Below, one piece after another: positions 15,056 to 23,079 of a DNA stretch of 64,000 nucleotides. The translations under genes and the position numbers were made by a program. The stretch is from positions 310,001-374,000 of the forward strand of contig NZ_JHUW01000006.1 in NCBI RefSeq assembly GCF_000619825.1. Direction: 5' to 3'. How positions within the stretch are numbered: the stretch's first letter is position 1; every line of letters starts with the position of its first letter. Under the pieces are notes generated by a model. That model ran no database searches. It saw nothing but the letters and a program-made list of their open reading frames with translations, and was not told the DNA's origin. Source of the stretch: Prevotella sp. MA2016. Its GTDB lineage: Bacteria; Bacteroidota; Bacteroidia; Bacteroidales; Bacteroidaceae.

Positions 15056-16962
15056 ACAATAAATTAGCAACAGTTATCTGTTCGGCTGCCTTGAGCGTGC
15101 TTACGCTGACTGGATGCGAAGGTGGTGATTTGTTCAGCATCAATGCACCTGACTGGCTTTCGTCGAAGGCTGACTCTATCGCTCAGGAAAAGGCTAAGAA
15201 TCAGGGCGAGGATGTCATTGAAGGAATGGAAGAGGATGTGTACACCGTTGGTGCTACCGATTACTCTACAGGCTGGTGGGCTCAGTTCTCTAAGTACTAT
15301 CAGATCAAGGAAGGCGAGAAGTGGATTGCTCAGTTCAATCTCGGCATCAATCCTAACGCCACCAATACCTATAAGAACTTTGCAATGATTCTTACCAATG
15401 ACGAGGATCGTGGTGCTGGTAATTATAAGGAGTACGGAGCTATCCGTTACGACTATCAGCCCAGTGGAAACTCTGAGTGGGGTGATTATATCGATCGCAG
15501 TCTGGCATCGAGCGACCTTGAGTTTGCTACCGATACCGATACAGGCGTTGACAAACTGGGTGGTAAGGTTACCTTGACTGTTGACCGCACTGCTGGTGGG
15601 CTGGTTGTCACCATGACCAATGGTGTGGTAACAAAACAGTATAAGCAGACCTCTCCACTGACTAACCTCAATGCAGATGCATCAAATACTACTATCCGTG
15701 CCTTCCTGGTGCCTGAGGGTTCTTACATCAGTTTCCTCGGCTCTACTGTTGAGCCTATCGGTGGATTTACCTCTAGAGAGGATAAGCAGCCTCTGTCAAT
15801 GAAACTGAATAGTGTGCCTAAAAAGGTGCTTCAGGGTACAACTCTCGAGGAAGCTTTTGCTAATGTAACTGCTACTGTTCAGTTCGAGCAGGAGGTTTCG
15901 GCTACTGTGTCTGCCAAGGATCTCACCTTCCAGGCTGTTCCTGATATGAACTCACTGGGTAAGAAGATGCTTGTGGCTGCTTATGCTAAGACCTATAAGG
16001 GCGAGGCTGCCTCACCTGTTATTGCTACTGCAGAATTTGAGGTTGTAGATAAGATGTACACTTCTATTGGTGCTACCGATAACTCTACACCATTCTGGGG
16101 TGCTCATTCTGATAACATCAAGGTGAACCCAGGCGAGACATTCGTTTCTACCTTCACCAACTATACCTCTGGCGCAAGCAACTGGAATAACTTCGTGATT
16201 GTTCTCTGCAGCGCTGATGGTAGTAAGGAGTATGCTGTGGTACGTGCCGACAACTATGGTTGGGGCGATGGCTATGCTGCTTGCACACCAAGTGGCGGTC
16301 AGACCGACTGGGCTGCATGGCTTGCTGCAATGGATGGCGCCAAGGTAACCACCTACATTACTAATAATGGTGATGGTACTGCCGATATAAAGGCTGTGAT
16401 GGTGGGCAATGATGGTAAGACCTATACTCAGAGCTACACTGGCATCAACACCGTTGATCCAAACAACTGCTACTTCAACTTCACCGTTGATGGCAGCCAT
16501 ATCGAGTTTGACACTGTGATTGGTGAAGAGGATAACTCATCAGCCTTCTGGGGTGCTCATTCTGCCGATATCAATGTGCCTGTAGGTAAGACCGTTTCAC
16601 AGCGCTTCCGCAACTATACCAATGGTCCAAGCAACTGGAACAACTTCTGTGTAGTGCTGACTCGTGAGGATAACTCAGAGTATGCTGTGGTACGTGCCGA
16701 CAACTATGGTTGGGGCGACAGCTATGGCGCATGCACACCAAGTGGTGGTCAGACCGATTGGGCTAGCTGGCTCTCAGCTATGGACGACGCACTGGTAACA
16801 GTATCTGTTAAGAACAATGGCGGTTCTGTGGATGTCAAGATTGTGATGGTGGGTAACGACGGTGTGACCTATAAGCAGGACTACCTCGGTATCAGTCCTA
16901 CCGATGGCGACAATGTAAGAATGCGCATGACTATTGACGGATGTCACTTAGTATTTGAATAA
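15049..16962 (+). CDS. Three-repeat surface lipoprotein, probable arabinan-binding protein (SGBP)
   Basis: 637-aa lipoprotein (lipobox LTGC, Cys23) in the position of a surface glycan-binding protein after SusC/SusD. Three related modules can be read: about residues 66-236 (VGATDYSTGWWAQFS...), 338-492 (IGATDNSTPFWGAHSD...) and 493-637 (EEDNSSAFWGAHSADI...). The second and third are very alike: over the segment beginning EYAVVRADNYGWGD they agree at 33 of 38 residues, and their DNA is identical for 41 nt (16228-16268 and 16678-16718). Between modules 1 and 2 lies a bacterial Ig-like stretch (about 250-333). The conserved Trp and Asp/Asn pattern suits carbohydrate binding. I do not recognise a named family; the role is inferred from position. 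Confidence 0.75.
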   Translation: MKYNKLATVICSAALSVLTLTGCEGGDLFSINAPDWLSSKADSIAQEKAKNQGEDVIEGMEEDVYTVGATDYSTGWWAQFSKYYQIKEGEKWIAQFNLGINPNATNTYKNFAMILTNDEDRGAGNYKEYGAIRYDYQPSGNSEWGDYIDRSLASSDLEFATDTDTGVDKLGGKVTLTVDRTAGGLVVTMTNGVVTKQYKQTSPLTNLNADASNTTIRAFLVPEGSYISFLGSTVEPIGGFTSREDKQPLSMKLNSVPKKVLQGTTLEEAFANVTATVQFEQEVSATVSAKDLTFQAVPDMNSLGKKMLVAAYAKTYKGEAASPVIATAEFEVVDKMYTSIGATDNSTPFWGAHSDNIKVNPGETFVSTFTNYTSGASNWNNFVIVLCSADGSKEYAVVRADNYGWGDGYAACTPSGGQTDWAAWLAAMDGAKVTTYITNNGDGTADIKAVMVGNDGKTYTQSYTGINTVDPNNCYFNFTVDGSHIEFDTVIGEEDNSSAFWGAHSADINVPVGKTVSQRFRNYTNGPSNWNNFCVVLTREDNSEYAVVRADNYGWGDSYGACTPSGGQTDWASWLSAMDDALVTVSVKNNGGSVDVKIVMVGNDGVTYKQDYLGISPTDGDNVRMRMTIDGCHLVFE

Positions 16963-16971
16963 TTTAGATTG

Positions 16972-18753
16972 ATGAAGAAGTATTTGTATATACTACTGTC
17001 TGCACTGGTTCCCATGGGTGCTATGGCGTACACGCTGAAACGTGTCAGCGTGCACGACCCAAGCATCGTGTGGGAGCCAGCGTCCCAGACGTATTACATT
17101 TTTGGATCACATCGTGCAGCTGCAAAGACTACCGACCTGATGAGTTGGACTAGTTTTACTGCCCCTTGGGCTACGGCTTCAAGTGGCGATGCTGCTAATA
17201 GCGTAGCTTTCACCACACCACAGGTCACTAAGATGAAAAAGGGTGGAGTTGAGTACGACTTCAACTTCAATGCTTTTAATTGGTCGAAGCGTGGTAATAA
17301 TGGCTACACTGTTGATGGCAACATGTGGGCTCCTGATGTGATATGGAATAATACCATGAAGAAATGGTGCATGTACCTGAGTGTCAATGGTGACAATTGG
17401 TATTCGAGCATCATATTGCTGACGGCCGATAAAATACAAGGCCCTTATCGTTATCAAGCTCCTGTGGTGATGAGCGGTTTTCATACCGGTACAGCCTATA
17501 AGGACACAGATCTGGAGTTGGTCATCGGCACCCAGGCTTCTCTGCCCGGTCGATATGCTGTGGGGAATAAATGGGGTGATCGCTATCCCAATTGTATTGA
17601 CCCCTGTGTGTTCTATGATGAGGACGGAAAACTATGGATGTCGTATGGTTCGTGGAGTGGTGGCATCTGGATGCTTGAACTTGACGAACAGACTGGGTTG
17701 CGCGATTATGACGTAGAGTATCCCCTGACGGGAGCTGGCAACGGTGTTACCGTTGATCCCTATTTTGGTAAGAAGATTGCCGGTGGCTTCTATGTTTCTG
17801 GTGAGGCTAGCTATATCGAGTATATCGGTGGCTACTACTATCTATTCGTAACCTATGGCGGTCTGGCTGCTGGTGGTAATCCTAAAGATTACAATAATGG
17901 TGGTTACCAGATGCGCGTGTTCCGTTCGGAAAAACCAGATGGACCTTATGTTGATTCGCGTGATAACGCAGCTATATTCCCATCCTATCTGTTGAACTTC
18001 GGTCCAAAAGAGAACGATAACAATCGTGGCGTGAATATCTTTGGCGCTTATACCTCATGGGGTAATCAGACTAAAGATAACTATGGTGAGCGCTCTCAGG
18101 GACATAACTCGATTATTGCTGCCGAAGACGGTCGTACCTATCTGGTTTATCATACCCGTTTTCAGAATTGGGGTGAGACTCATCAGGTGCGTGTGCATCA
18201 GGTGTTCCAGAGTAAGAACGGTTGGTTGGTTGTAGCTCCATTCGAATATACCGGCGAACAGGTGAAGAGTGCCGATATAGCAACCACACAGCAAATCGCT
18301 AATGATAAGATTGCAGGTAAATACAAATTGCTGATTCATAATTATAAGTTGGATCATACAAAGAAACAGGCTGCAGAACCTGTTGAGGTAGAATTCAATG
18401 CTGATGGCACTATTTCGGGCTCCGCTACAGGAACATGGAAAATAGAGGAGGGAACTTCTTATATCACGCTCAAAGTGTCGGGCACCTACTATCATGGTGT
18501 GCTGATTGAGCAGACGTTGGAGCCCTCTGACACCAAAGTTCCTGCCTTTACAGCAGTTGCTGCTACAACGGGCGTCACCGTATGGGGCTATCAGACTGAG
18601 GCTACAACAGGTATTGAGGATGTGAGATTTGGTGAAAACGTGCAGTATTCATCTTCCAATTCTCGGCTCTATGATTTGAATGGTCATCGAATTTATACTC
18701 CAAAACGCAAAGGAATCTATATCCAAAACGGAAAAAAATACATAGAAAGATAA
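16972..18753 (+). CDS. GH43 endo-arabinanase-like enzyme with C-terminal domain and sorting-type tail
   Basis: Secreted five-bladed propeller hydrolase of about 593 aa, likely cutting alpha-1,5-arabinan. The start is the ATG at 16972 (MKKYLYILLSALVPM); a TTG three bases earlier is less likely. Catalytic acids fit GH43: Asp29 in VHDPSIVW, Asp210 in NCIDPCVFYDEDG and Glu278 in SGEASYIEY; NMWAPDVIW is also typical. A C-terminal beta domain (IAGKYKLLIHNYKLD...GTWKIEEG...YHGVLIEQ) resembles the GH43_C module of Abn2-type endo-arabinanases. The last 30 residues (SRLYDLNGHRIYTPKRKGIY and following) resemble type IX sorting tails. It starts 9 bp after the SGBP gene. Confidence 0.88.
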   Translation: MKKYLYILLSALVPMGAMAYTLKRVSVHDPSIVWEPASQTYYIFGSHRAAAKTTDLMSWTSFTAPWATASSGDAANSVAFTTPQVTKMKKGGVEYDFNFNAFNWSKRGNNGYTVDGNMWAPDVIWNNTMKKWCMYLSVNGDNWYSSIILLTADKIQGPYRYQAPVVMSGFHTGTAYKDTDLELVIGTQASLPGRYAVGNKWGDRYPNCIDPCVFYDEDGKLWMSYGSWSGGIWMLELDEQTGLRDYDVEYPLTGAGNGVTVDPYFGKKIAGGFYVSGEASYIEYIGGYYYLFVTYGGLAAGGNPKDYNNGGYQMRVFRSEKPDGPYVDSRDNAAIFPSYLLNFGPKENDNNRGVNIFGAYTSWGNQTKDNYGERSQGHNSIIAAEDGRTYLVYHTRFQNWGETHQVRVHQVFQSKNGWLVVAPFEYTGEQVKSADIATTQQIANDKIAGKYKLLIHNYKLDHTKKQAAEPVEVEFNADGTISGSATGTWKIEEGTSYITLKVSGTYYHGVLIEQTLEPSDTKVPAFTAVAATTGVTVWGYQTEATTGIEDVRFGENVQYSSSNSRLYDLNGHRIYTPKRKGIYIQNGKKYIER

Positions 18754-18757
18754 GATC

Positions 18758-19807
18758 ATGAGAAAAACTGTCATCTTCATGATGCTGTTGCTCCAGAATG
18801 CCTCTCTAATGGTTTACGGACAGCAGCATCCTAGACAACATATTCCTTTTGTAACAGACACCCCCATGGTGCACGACCCTGTGATGGCATACGAGGATAG
18901 TACTTATCATATCTTTGCTACAGGCATGGGAATACAGCATATGACGTCGGTCGATAGAAAGAACTGGACGGTTCATGCCGAACCAGTCATGTCGGTCATC
19001 CCTCAGTGGACACACGACTCTGTGCCTGGCTTTACTCATCATGTATGGGCTCCTGATATTATTCAGTATCGTGGTAAGTGGTGGATGGCATACAGCTGTT
19101 CAACATTCGGCAAGAACGGGTCGGCCATCGGTTTGCTTTCTGCTCGTAAGCTTGCCTTTGGTCTGTGGGATGATGAAGGTTGCATCGTTACTTCGCGTGA
19201 AGGGCGTGATAATTGGAATGCTATCGATCCCAACTTTGTTATCGACGACAACGATCAGCCTTGGATGGTATGGGGCTCTTTCTGGGATGGCATACAGTTG
19301 GCGCGTCTTGACACTACGATGCATATTGCAAAAGGTTGCAAACCGCAAACCATAGCACGTCGTTTTAATCTGGAAAGCAAGGCTGCAAAGAATACGCTGC
19401 CCATCAATCCCAATCCACCCAAGAACCCTACTTCCGACTACGCTGGTCCAAATGCTATCGAGGCACCTTTCATCCTTAAGCATGATGGTTGGTACTACCT
19501 TTTTGTATCTTGGGATTACTGCTGCCAAGGCAGTAAGAGTAATTATCGCGTAGCCGTAGGTCGCAGTAAGACGGTTGATGGTCCCTATTTGGATCGTAAT
19601 GGTGTAGATATGCGTTACGGTGGTGGCAATATCTTCCTTGAGGGCGACAAGAAGCAGTTTGAGGCTGCAGGTCATTGTGCTGCCTATCATATGAATGGGC
19701 AAGATGTATTTATTTGTCACGGCTATAGCATAGCCCATCAGGGTGCTTCCATCCTGATTCAGCGTCCCATCTGTTGGACAAGTGACGGATGGCCAGAATT
19801 GAAGTAA
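18758..19807 (+). CDS. GH43 arabinan endo-1,5-alpha-L-arabinosidase
   Basis: 349-aa secreted enzyme, signal peptide at residues 1-21, composed essentially of the GH43 propeller. Catalytic residues by position are Asp40 (MVHDPVM), Asp157 (NAIDPNFVIDDN) and Glu235 (NAIEAPFI); HHVWAPDIIQYRGKWWMAYS and WMVWGSFWDGI are typical of endo-arabinanases. The C-terminus ends with the blade that closes the propeller (RPICWTSDGWPELK). It lies 4 bp after the previous GH43, so translation is probably coupled. No lipobox or sorting tail is seen, which suggests a periplasmic location; that is inference. Confidence 0.9.
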   Translation: MRKTVIFMMLLLQNASLMVYGQQHPRQHIPFVTDTPMVHDPVMAYEDSTYHIFATGMGIQHMTSVDRKNWTVHAEPVMSVIPQWTHDSVPGFTHHVWAPDIIQYRGKWWMAYSCSTFGKNGSAIGLLSARKLAFGLWDDEGCIVTSREGRDNWNAIDPNFVIDDNDQPWMVWGSFWDGIQLARLDTTMHIAKGCKPQTIARRFNLESKAAKNTLPINPNPPKNPTSDYAGPNAIEAPFILKHDGWYYLFVSWDYCCQGSKSNYRVAVGRSKTVDGPYLDRNGVDMRYGGGNIFLEGDKKQFEAAGHCAAYHMNGQDVFICHGYSIAHQGASILIQRPICWTSDGWPELK

Positions 19808-19841
19808 TGAACAGTAAAAAGAAAGAGTAAAGCGAGAAGTC

Positions 19842-21971
19842 ATGAGCTACAATGTGAATGTAATAAATATAGTTAGAAAAAGAGTTTGGGTGTTAGTGAT
19901 AAATGTGCTTCTCGCTTTTAATTATTCTACCATTCCAATTTCTGCTCAGTCGTGGACGGCTGATAATGGTAATGGCACATTTACCAATCCACTGTTCTAT
20001 GATGAATTCTCCGACCCAGATATCCTGCGTGTAGGCGATGATTATTATTTGGCTGGTACCACCATGCATACGGTGCCTGGTCTGGTAATCCTGCATTCTA
20101 AAGATTTGGTGAATTGGGAAAATATATCATATTGTTTTGATCGTTTCGACTTCGATGACGATGCTTTCTCTCTGAAAAATCATCAGGAGATCTACGGTCA
20201 GGGGGTATGGGCACCAGCCATCCGCTATGCCAACGGTCAGTTCTATGTGTTTACCAACATCAATGGCAAGGGACTGCAGTGCTATACCTCAAAGGATATC
20301 CGTGGCCCGTGGAAGCATCATAACATGCAAGGCAATATCTATGATCTCTCCGTACTCTTCGACGATGATGGCAAGATTTATGCCATTCATAAGTACGGCG
20401 AGGTGCATTGTACCGAACTGAAACCCGATATGAGTGGTCCTGTTGAGGGCACCGACCGTGTGATTATACCCGAAGGTAATGCCATAGGTGAGGGGCATCA
20501 TGTGTATAAGATTAATGGTATGTATTATATCATATCTACCGATTATCTGCCTAATGGTCGTACCCTTTGCAGTCGTTCGAAAAGCATCTGGGGACCTTAT
20601 GAAACCGTTACCATCACTGCCGATGAAACGTTTGGCTACCATGCAGCCCCTCTTACACAGGTGCCTCATGGTGTAAAATACCGTATTGGCGAGGATGGTA
20701 CCAAGTTTGGCATTCCTCAGGTAGATAAAGATGCTACTGCTTGTACAAATATTCATCAGGGGGGAATAGTGCAGGATCAGAGCGGTCAGTGGTGGGCGCT
20801 GTTGATGATGGACTTTCATAGTATCGGCCGCACCGTTTGCCTCTCGCCCATCACCTGGAAAGATGGCTGGCCTATGATTGGTCTTGAAGGTAATCTGGGT
20901 CGCGCTCCTCGCACCTGGTTCAAACCTAATATAGGTGTCAACACACAAGCACATGCCCCATATCTGCGTAGCGAGAATTTTAATGCCACTAAGCTGGGGC
21001 GAGTATGGCAGTGGAACCACAACCCCGATGGTACTAAGTGGAGTCTGAAAAAGGGCCGCCTGCGCCTGCAGTCGATGCCTGCCGAACAACTGATGTGGGC
21101 TCGCAACTCGCTCACACAGCGCGTTATCGGACCTTCATCCATTGCCACCGTCGAGCTCTTTGTCAAGGGCATGAAGGATGGTGATGTGGCAGGTCTTGGT
21201 AATATCAACGTGCCTTGCTCGTGGATTGGTATCGTAAAAGATGGCAGCACCCTTACACTCCGATGCTTCGAACAAGCCATCAACGATACGATAGATGTGG
21301 TTTTCGCTGGCGAAAAGCTCTATCTGCGCATGGTTGGCGATTACGATAACAATCAGGCACATTACGAATATTCGTTCGATGGCAATACTTATCAGCAGCT
21401 TGGCCGTGAGATGCCTCTCAGCTATCAGCTCATCTCGTTCCAAGGCTCACGGCATGCCCTCTTTGCTTTTAATCATAAGGGCCGACAGGGTGGTTATGCC
21501 GAGTTCGACAACTTTACGGTCGAAGAGCCACAGGCCAATCGTAGTCAGAATATCCCATATGACAGAGTTTTCCGCATCATCAATCTGGCTACAGGCAAGC
21601 CTGCCATCGCCCAGAAGCATGGTTTGCTTTATGATACCGAAAAGACCGACCAGAGCCCGCAGACGTGTTTCCGTATCATCGACAAAGGACAGGGAAAGGT
21701 TATTTTGCAGTGCGAAGATGGTCGCTACGTATGGTGTTCTGGCTATGGCATCTCGGGAGATGTGCGCCTGACTGCTGATGAATCGAAAGCCGAGGTCTTC
21801 CTCTGGCAGGACTATCTCAACCATGAGTTTATGCTTATGTCTATGCGTACCCATCGCTATGTTGGTAAGAGCCCCACCACGGGCAGTCCTTATTCTATGG
21901 ACTATACTGGTGCCGATCCTGCCCGCCGTAACGGTGCTGTCTTCTGCTGGGAAGAAATATCGCGCTTCTGA
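19842..21971 (+). CDS. GH43 alpha-L-arabinofuranosidase/xylosidase-type enzyme with two C-terminal domains
   Basis: 709-aa secreted enzyme. After a signal sequence (about residues 1-36) comes a GH43 propeller with Asp58 (EFSDPDILRV), Asp168 (IYDLSVLFDDDG) and Glu217 (IGEGHHVYKINGMYYI). The segment at about 370-560 (FNATKLGRVWQWNHNPDGTKW, LTQRVIGPSSIATVE, GRQGGYAEFDNF) is the concanavalin-like beta-sandwich common in GH43 beta-xylosidase/arabinofuranosidase subfamilies such as GH43_12. A further 150 residues (FRIINLATGKPAI...CFRIIDKGQGKVILQCEDGRYVW...HRYVGKSP) look like a beta-trefoil, possibly sugar-binding. It is the last gene of the operon; a hairpin terminator follows at 22015. Exact specificity cannot be read from sequence. 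Confidence 0.86.
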   Translation: MSYNVNVINIVRKRVWVLVINVLLAFNYSTIPISAQSWTADNGNGTFTNPLFYDEFSDPDILRVGDDYYLAGTTMHTVPGLVILHSKDLVNWENISYCFDRFDFDDDAFSLKNHQEIYGQGVWAPAIRYANGQFYVFTNINGKGLQCYTSKDIRGPWKHHNMQGNIYDLSVLFDDDGKIYAIHKYGEVHCTELKPDMSGPVEGTDRVIIPEGNAIGEGHHVYKINGMYYIISTDYLPNGRTLCSRSKSIWGPYETVTITADETFGYHAAPLTQVPHGVKYRIGEDGTKFGIPQVDKDATACTNIHQGGIVQDQSGQWWALLMMDFHSIGRTVCLSPITWKDGWPMIGLEGNLGRAPRTWFKPNIGVNTQAHAPYLRSENFNATKLGRVWQWNHNPDGTKWSLKKGRLRLQSMPAEQLMWARNSLTQRVIGPSSIATVELFVKGMKDGDVAGLGNINVPCSWIGIVKDGSTLTLRCFEQAINDTIDVVFAGEKLYLRMVGDYDNNQAHYEYSFDGNTYQQLGREMPLSYQLISFQGSRHALFAFNHKGRQGGYAEFDNFTVEEPQANRSQNIPYDRVFRIINLATGKPAIAQKHGLLYDTEKTDQSPQTCFRIIDKGQGKVILQCEDGRYVWCSGYGISGDVRLTADESKAEVFLWQDYLNHEFMLMSMRTHRYVGKSPTTGSPYSMDYTGADPARRNGAVFCWEEISRF

Positions 21972-22014
21972 TAACGAGGCTTGCTGCTATAGCTGCAGTA
22001 TCTTGTAAAACAAA

Positions 22015-22075
22015 CTCCACTCTCTTGAATTACCTATGTATAAAGGTCTTTTCCAAGAGTAGTGGAGATTTTTTT
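22015..22075. terminator. Bidirectional rho-independent terminator
   Basis: CTCCACT/CTCTTG (22015-22027) pairs with CAAGAGTAGTGGAG (22054-22067) with one bulged base, followed by seven T on the plus strand. On the minus strand the stem is followed by GTTTGTTTT. It ends the arabinan operon and probably also the minus-strand operon whose last stop is at 22118. Confidence 0.82.
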
Positions 22076-22117
22076 ATAGAAATGTGAGCTTAACCTCTTT
22101 GAGCGATTAGATAAGTG

Positions 22118-22594
22118 TTACTTTATCTTGATAGCTATGGCTTTGAGCTGTTGCCATCCGGCACGGTCGGTAAGGCGTATCATAAAATGATAGTCGCCTG
22201 TTTCAGCATCGGAAGGTATAGGAATGTCAATATGTGTAGTATATGTGCGTTGCCCGGCAGGAATGGTGAAGTCTTGATTGAATATCCATGCCTTGTCGCC
22301 TGCCTCTTTCTTCATGTCAAGTTCACAATCGACAGCTGAACCAGAGTGCGTGTGGTGATCGAAGTTGTTGTGTATCTCTATATTATATTGTCCTAACTCC
22401 ACATCGTCGGTAAACACATACTGGACTGGAATGACATCGCCAGGATGATACTGCTGGCACTCTACGGGATTGGCAATAATCCCTTCCTCTGATATGATGG
22501 GCTGGTTCATATCCCTTGCATCATCGGCATCTGAACTGCTGCACGCACTAAGTGCGCACAGCAGTATAATAATTGAGGAAAAACTTTTTTTCAT
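22118..22594 (-). CDS. DUF4625-like lipoprotein
   Basis: Lipoprotein of about 158 aa starting at MKKSFSSIIILLCALSAC; an ATG two codons earlier (22600) is also possible. The mature part (YHPGDVIPVQYVFTDDVELG, IEIHNNFDHHTHSG, AGDYHFMIRL-type GDYHFMIRLTDRAGW) fits DUF4625, an Ig-like fold found in pairs beside TonB-dependent receptors. The HNNFDHHTHSG loop is rich in histidine, suggesting metal binding. It is the last gene of a five-gene minus-strand operon, 10 bp after its paralogue-like neighbour. Function not established. Confidence 0.72.
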   Translation of the reverse strand: MKKSFSSIIILLCALSACSSSDADDARDMNQPIISEEGIIANPVECQQYHPGDVIPVQYVFTDDVELGQYNIEIHNNFDHHTHSGSAVDCELDMKKEAGDKAWIFNQDFTIPAGQRTYTTHIDIPIPSDAETGDYHFMIRLTDRAGWQQLKAIAIKIK

Positions 22595-22604
22595 ATTCAT
22601 CTGT

Positions 22605-23042
22605 TTAATCGTGATCATGCTCCTCATCCTCGTCTTCCTCTTCAGTGATGTTTTTTGTGGCAGTTGTCGTCTGTCCTAGAGCATCAGAAACGGTAAGCTT
22701 CAACTGGTCGCCTACTACTACACCCTTGCCTTCGATGGGTACATGCACATGGAATCCATCCACATTGAGCACACCAATATACTTGCTGGATGTGACAGTG
22801 TATGGCACCTTGATGGTATTGCCTGTGGCATCGCAGATATTAATGGTGATAGAGGCAGTACGTCCCATGGCCACAATGTCGGCCTCAACACATAGTTCAT
22901 CCCCCTCGATATTGGCTTCTTCTATCTCAATGACAGGAGCTTCTACCTTTGGGTCGTCATCGTCGTCGCAAGCCACGAAACCAAGAGAGAATACACATAA
23001 AAGAGCGATTACAAAGTTTGTATAAAATTTATTTGTTTTCAT
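22605..23042 (-). CDS. DUF4625-like lipoprotein with acidic/His tail
   Basis: About 145-aa lipoprotein; start taken at MKTNKFYTNFV (23042) over an ATG four codons upstream. The lipobox GFVAC is followed by DDDDDP. The domain (APVIEIEEANIEGDELCVEADI...GFHVHVPIEGKGVVVGDQLKLTVSDALG) resembles DUF4625. The C-terminus is strikingly acidic with terminal histidines (EEEDEDEEHDHD), a plausible low-affinity metal-collecting tail. It follows the receptor gene by 37 bp. Together with the next gene it probably forms surface or periplasmic helpers of the receptor; this is inference. Confidence 0.72.
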   Translation of the reverse strand: MKTNKFYTNFVIALLCVFSLGFVACDDDDDPKVEAPVIEIEEANIEGDELCVEADIVAMGRTASITINICDATGNTIKVPYTVTSSKYIGVLNVDGFHVHVPIEGKGVVVGDQLKLTVSDALGQTTTATKNITEEEDEDEEHDHD

Positions 23043-23079
23043 TGTTATGATCAATTTTGAAATGTGATTTGTAAATTAT

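Noticed and set aside
20289..21089. 266-codon open frame antisense to the 709-aa GH43
   Set aside because: The plus-strand gene has all catalytic motifs; the antisense product looks like codon-bias shadow.
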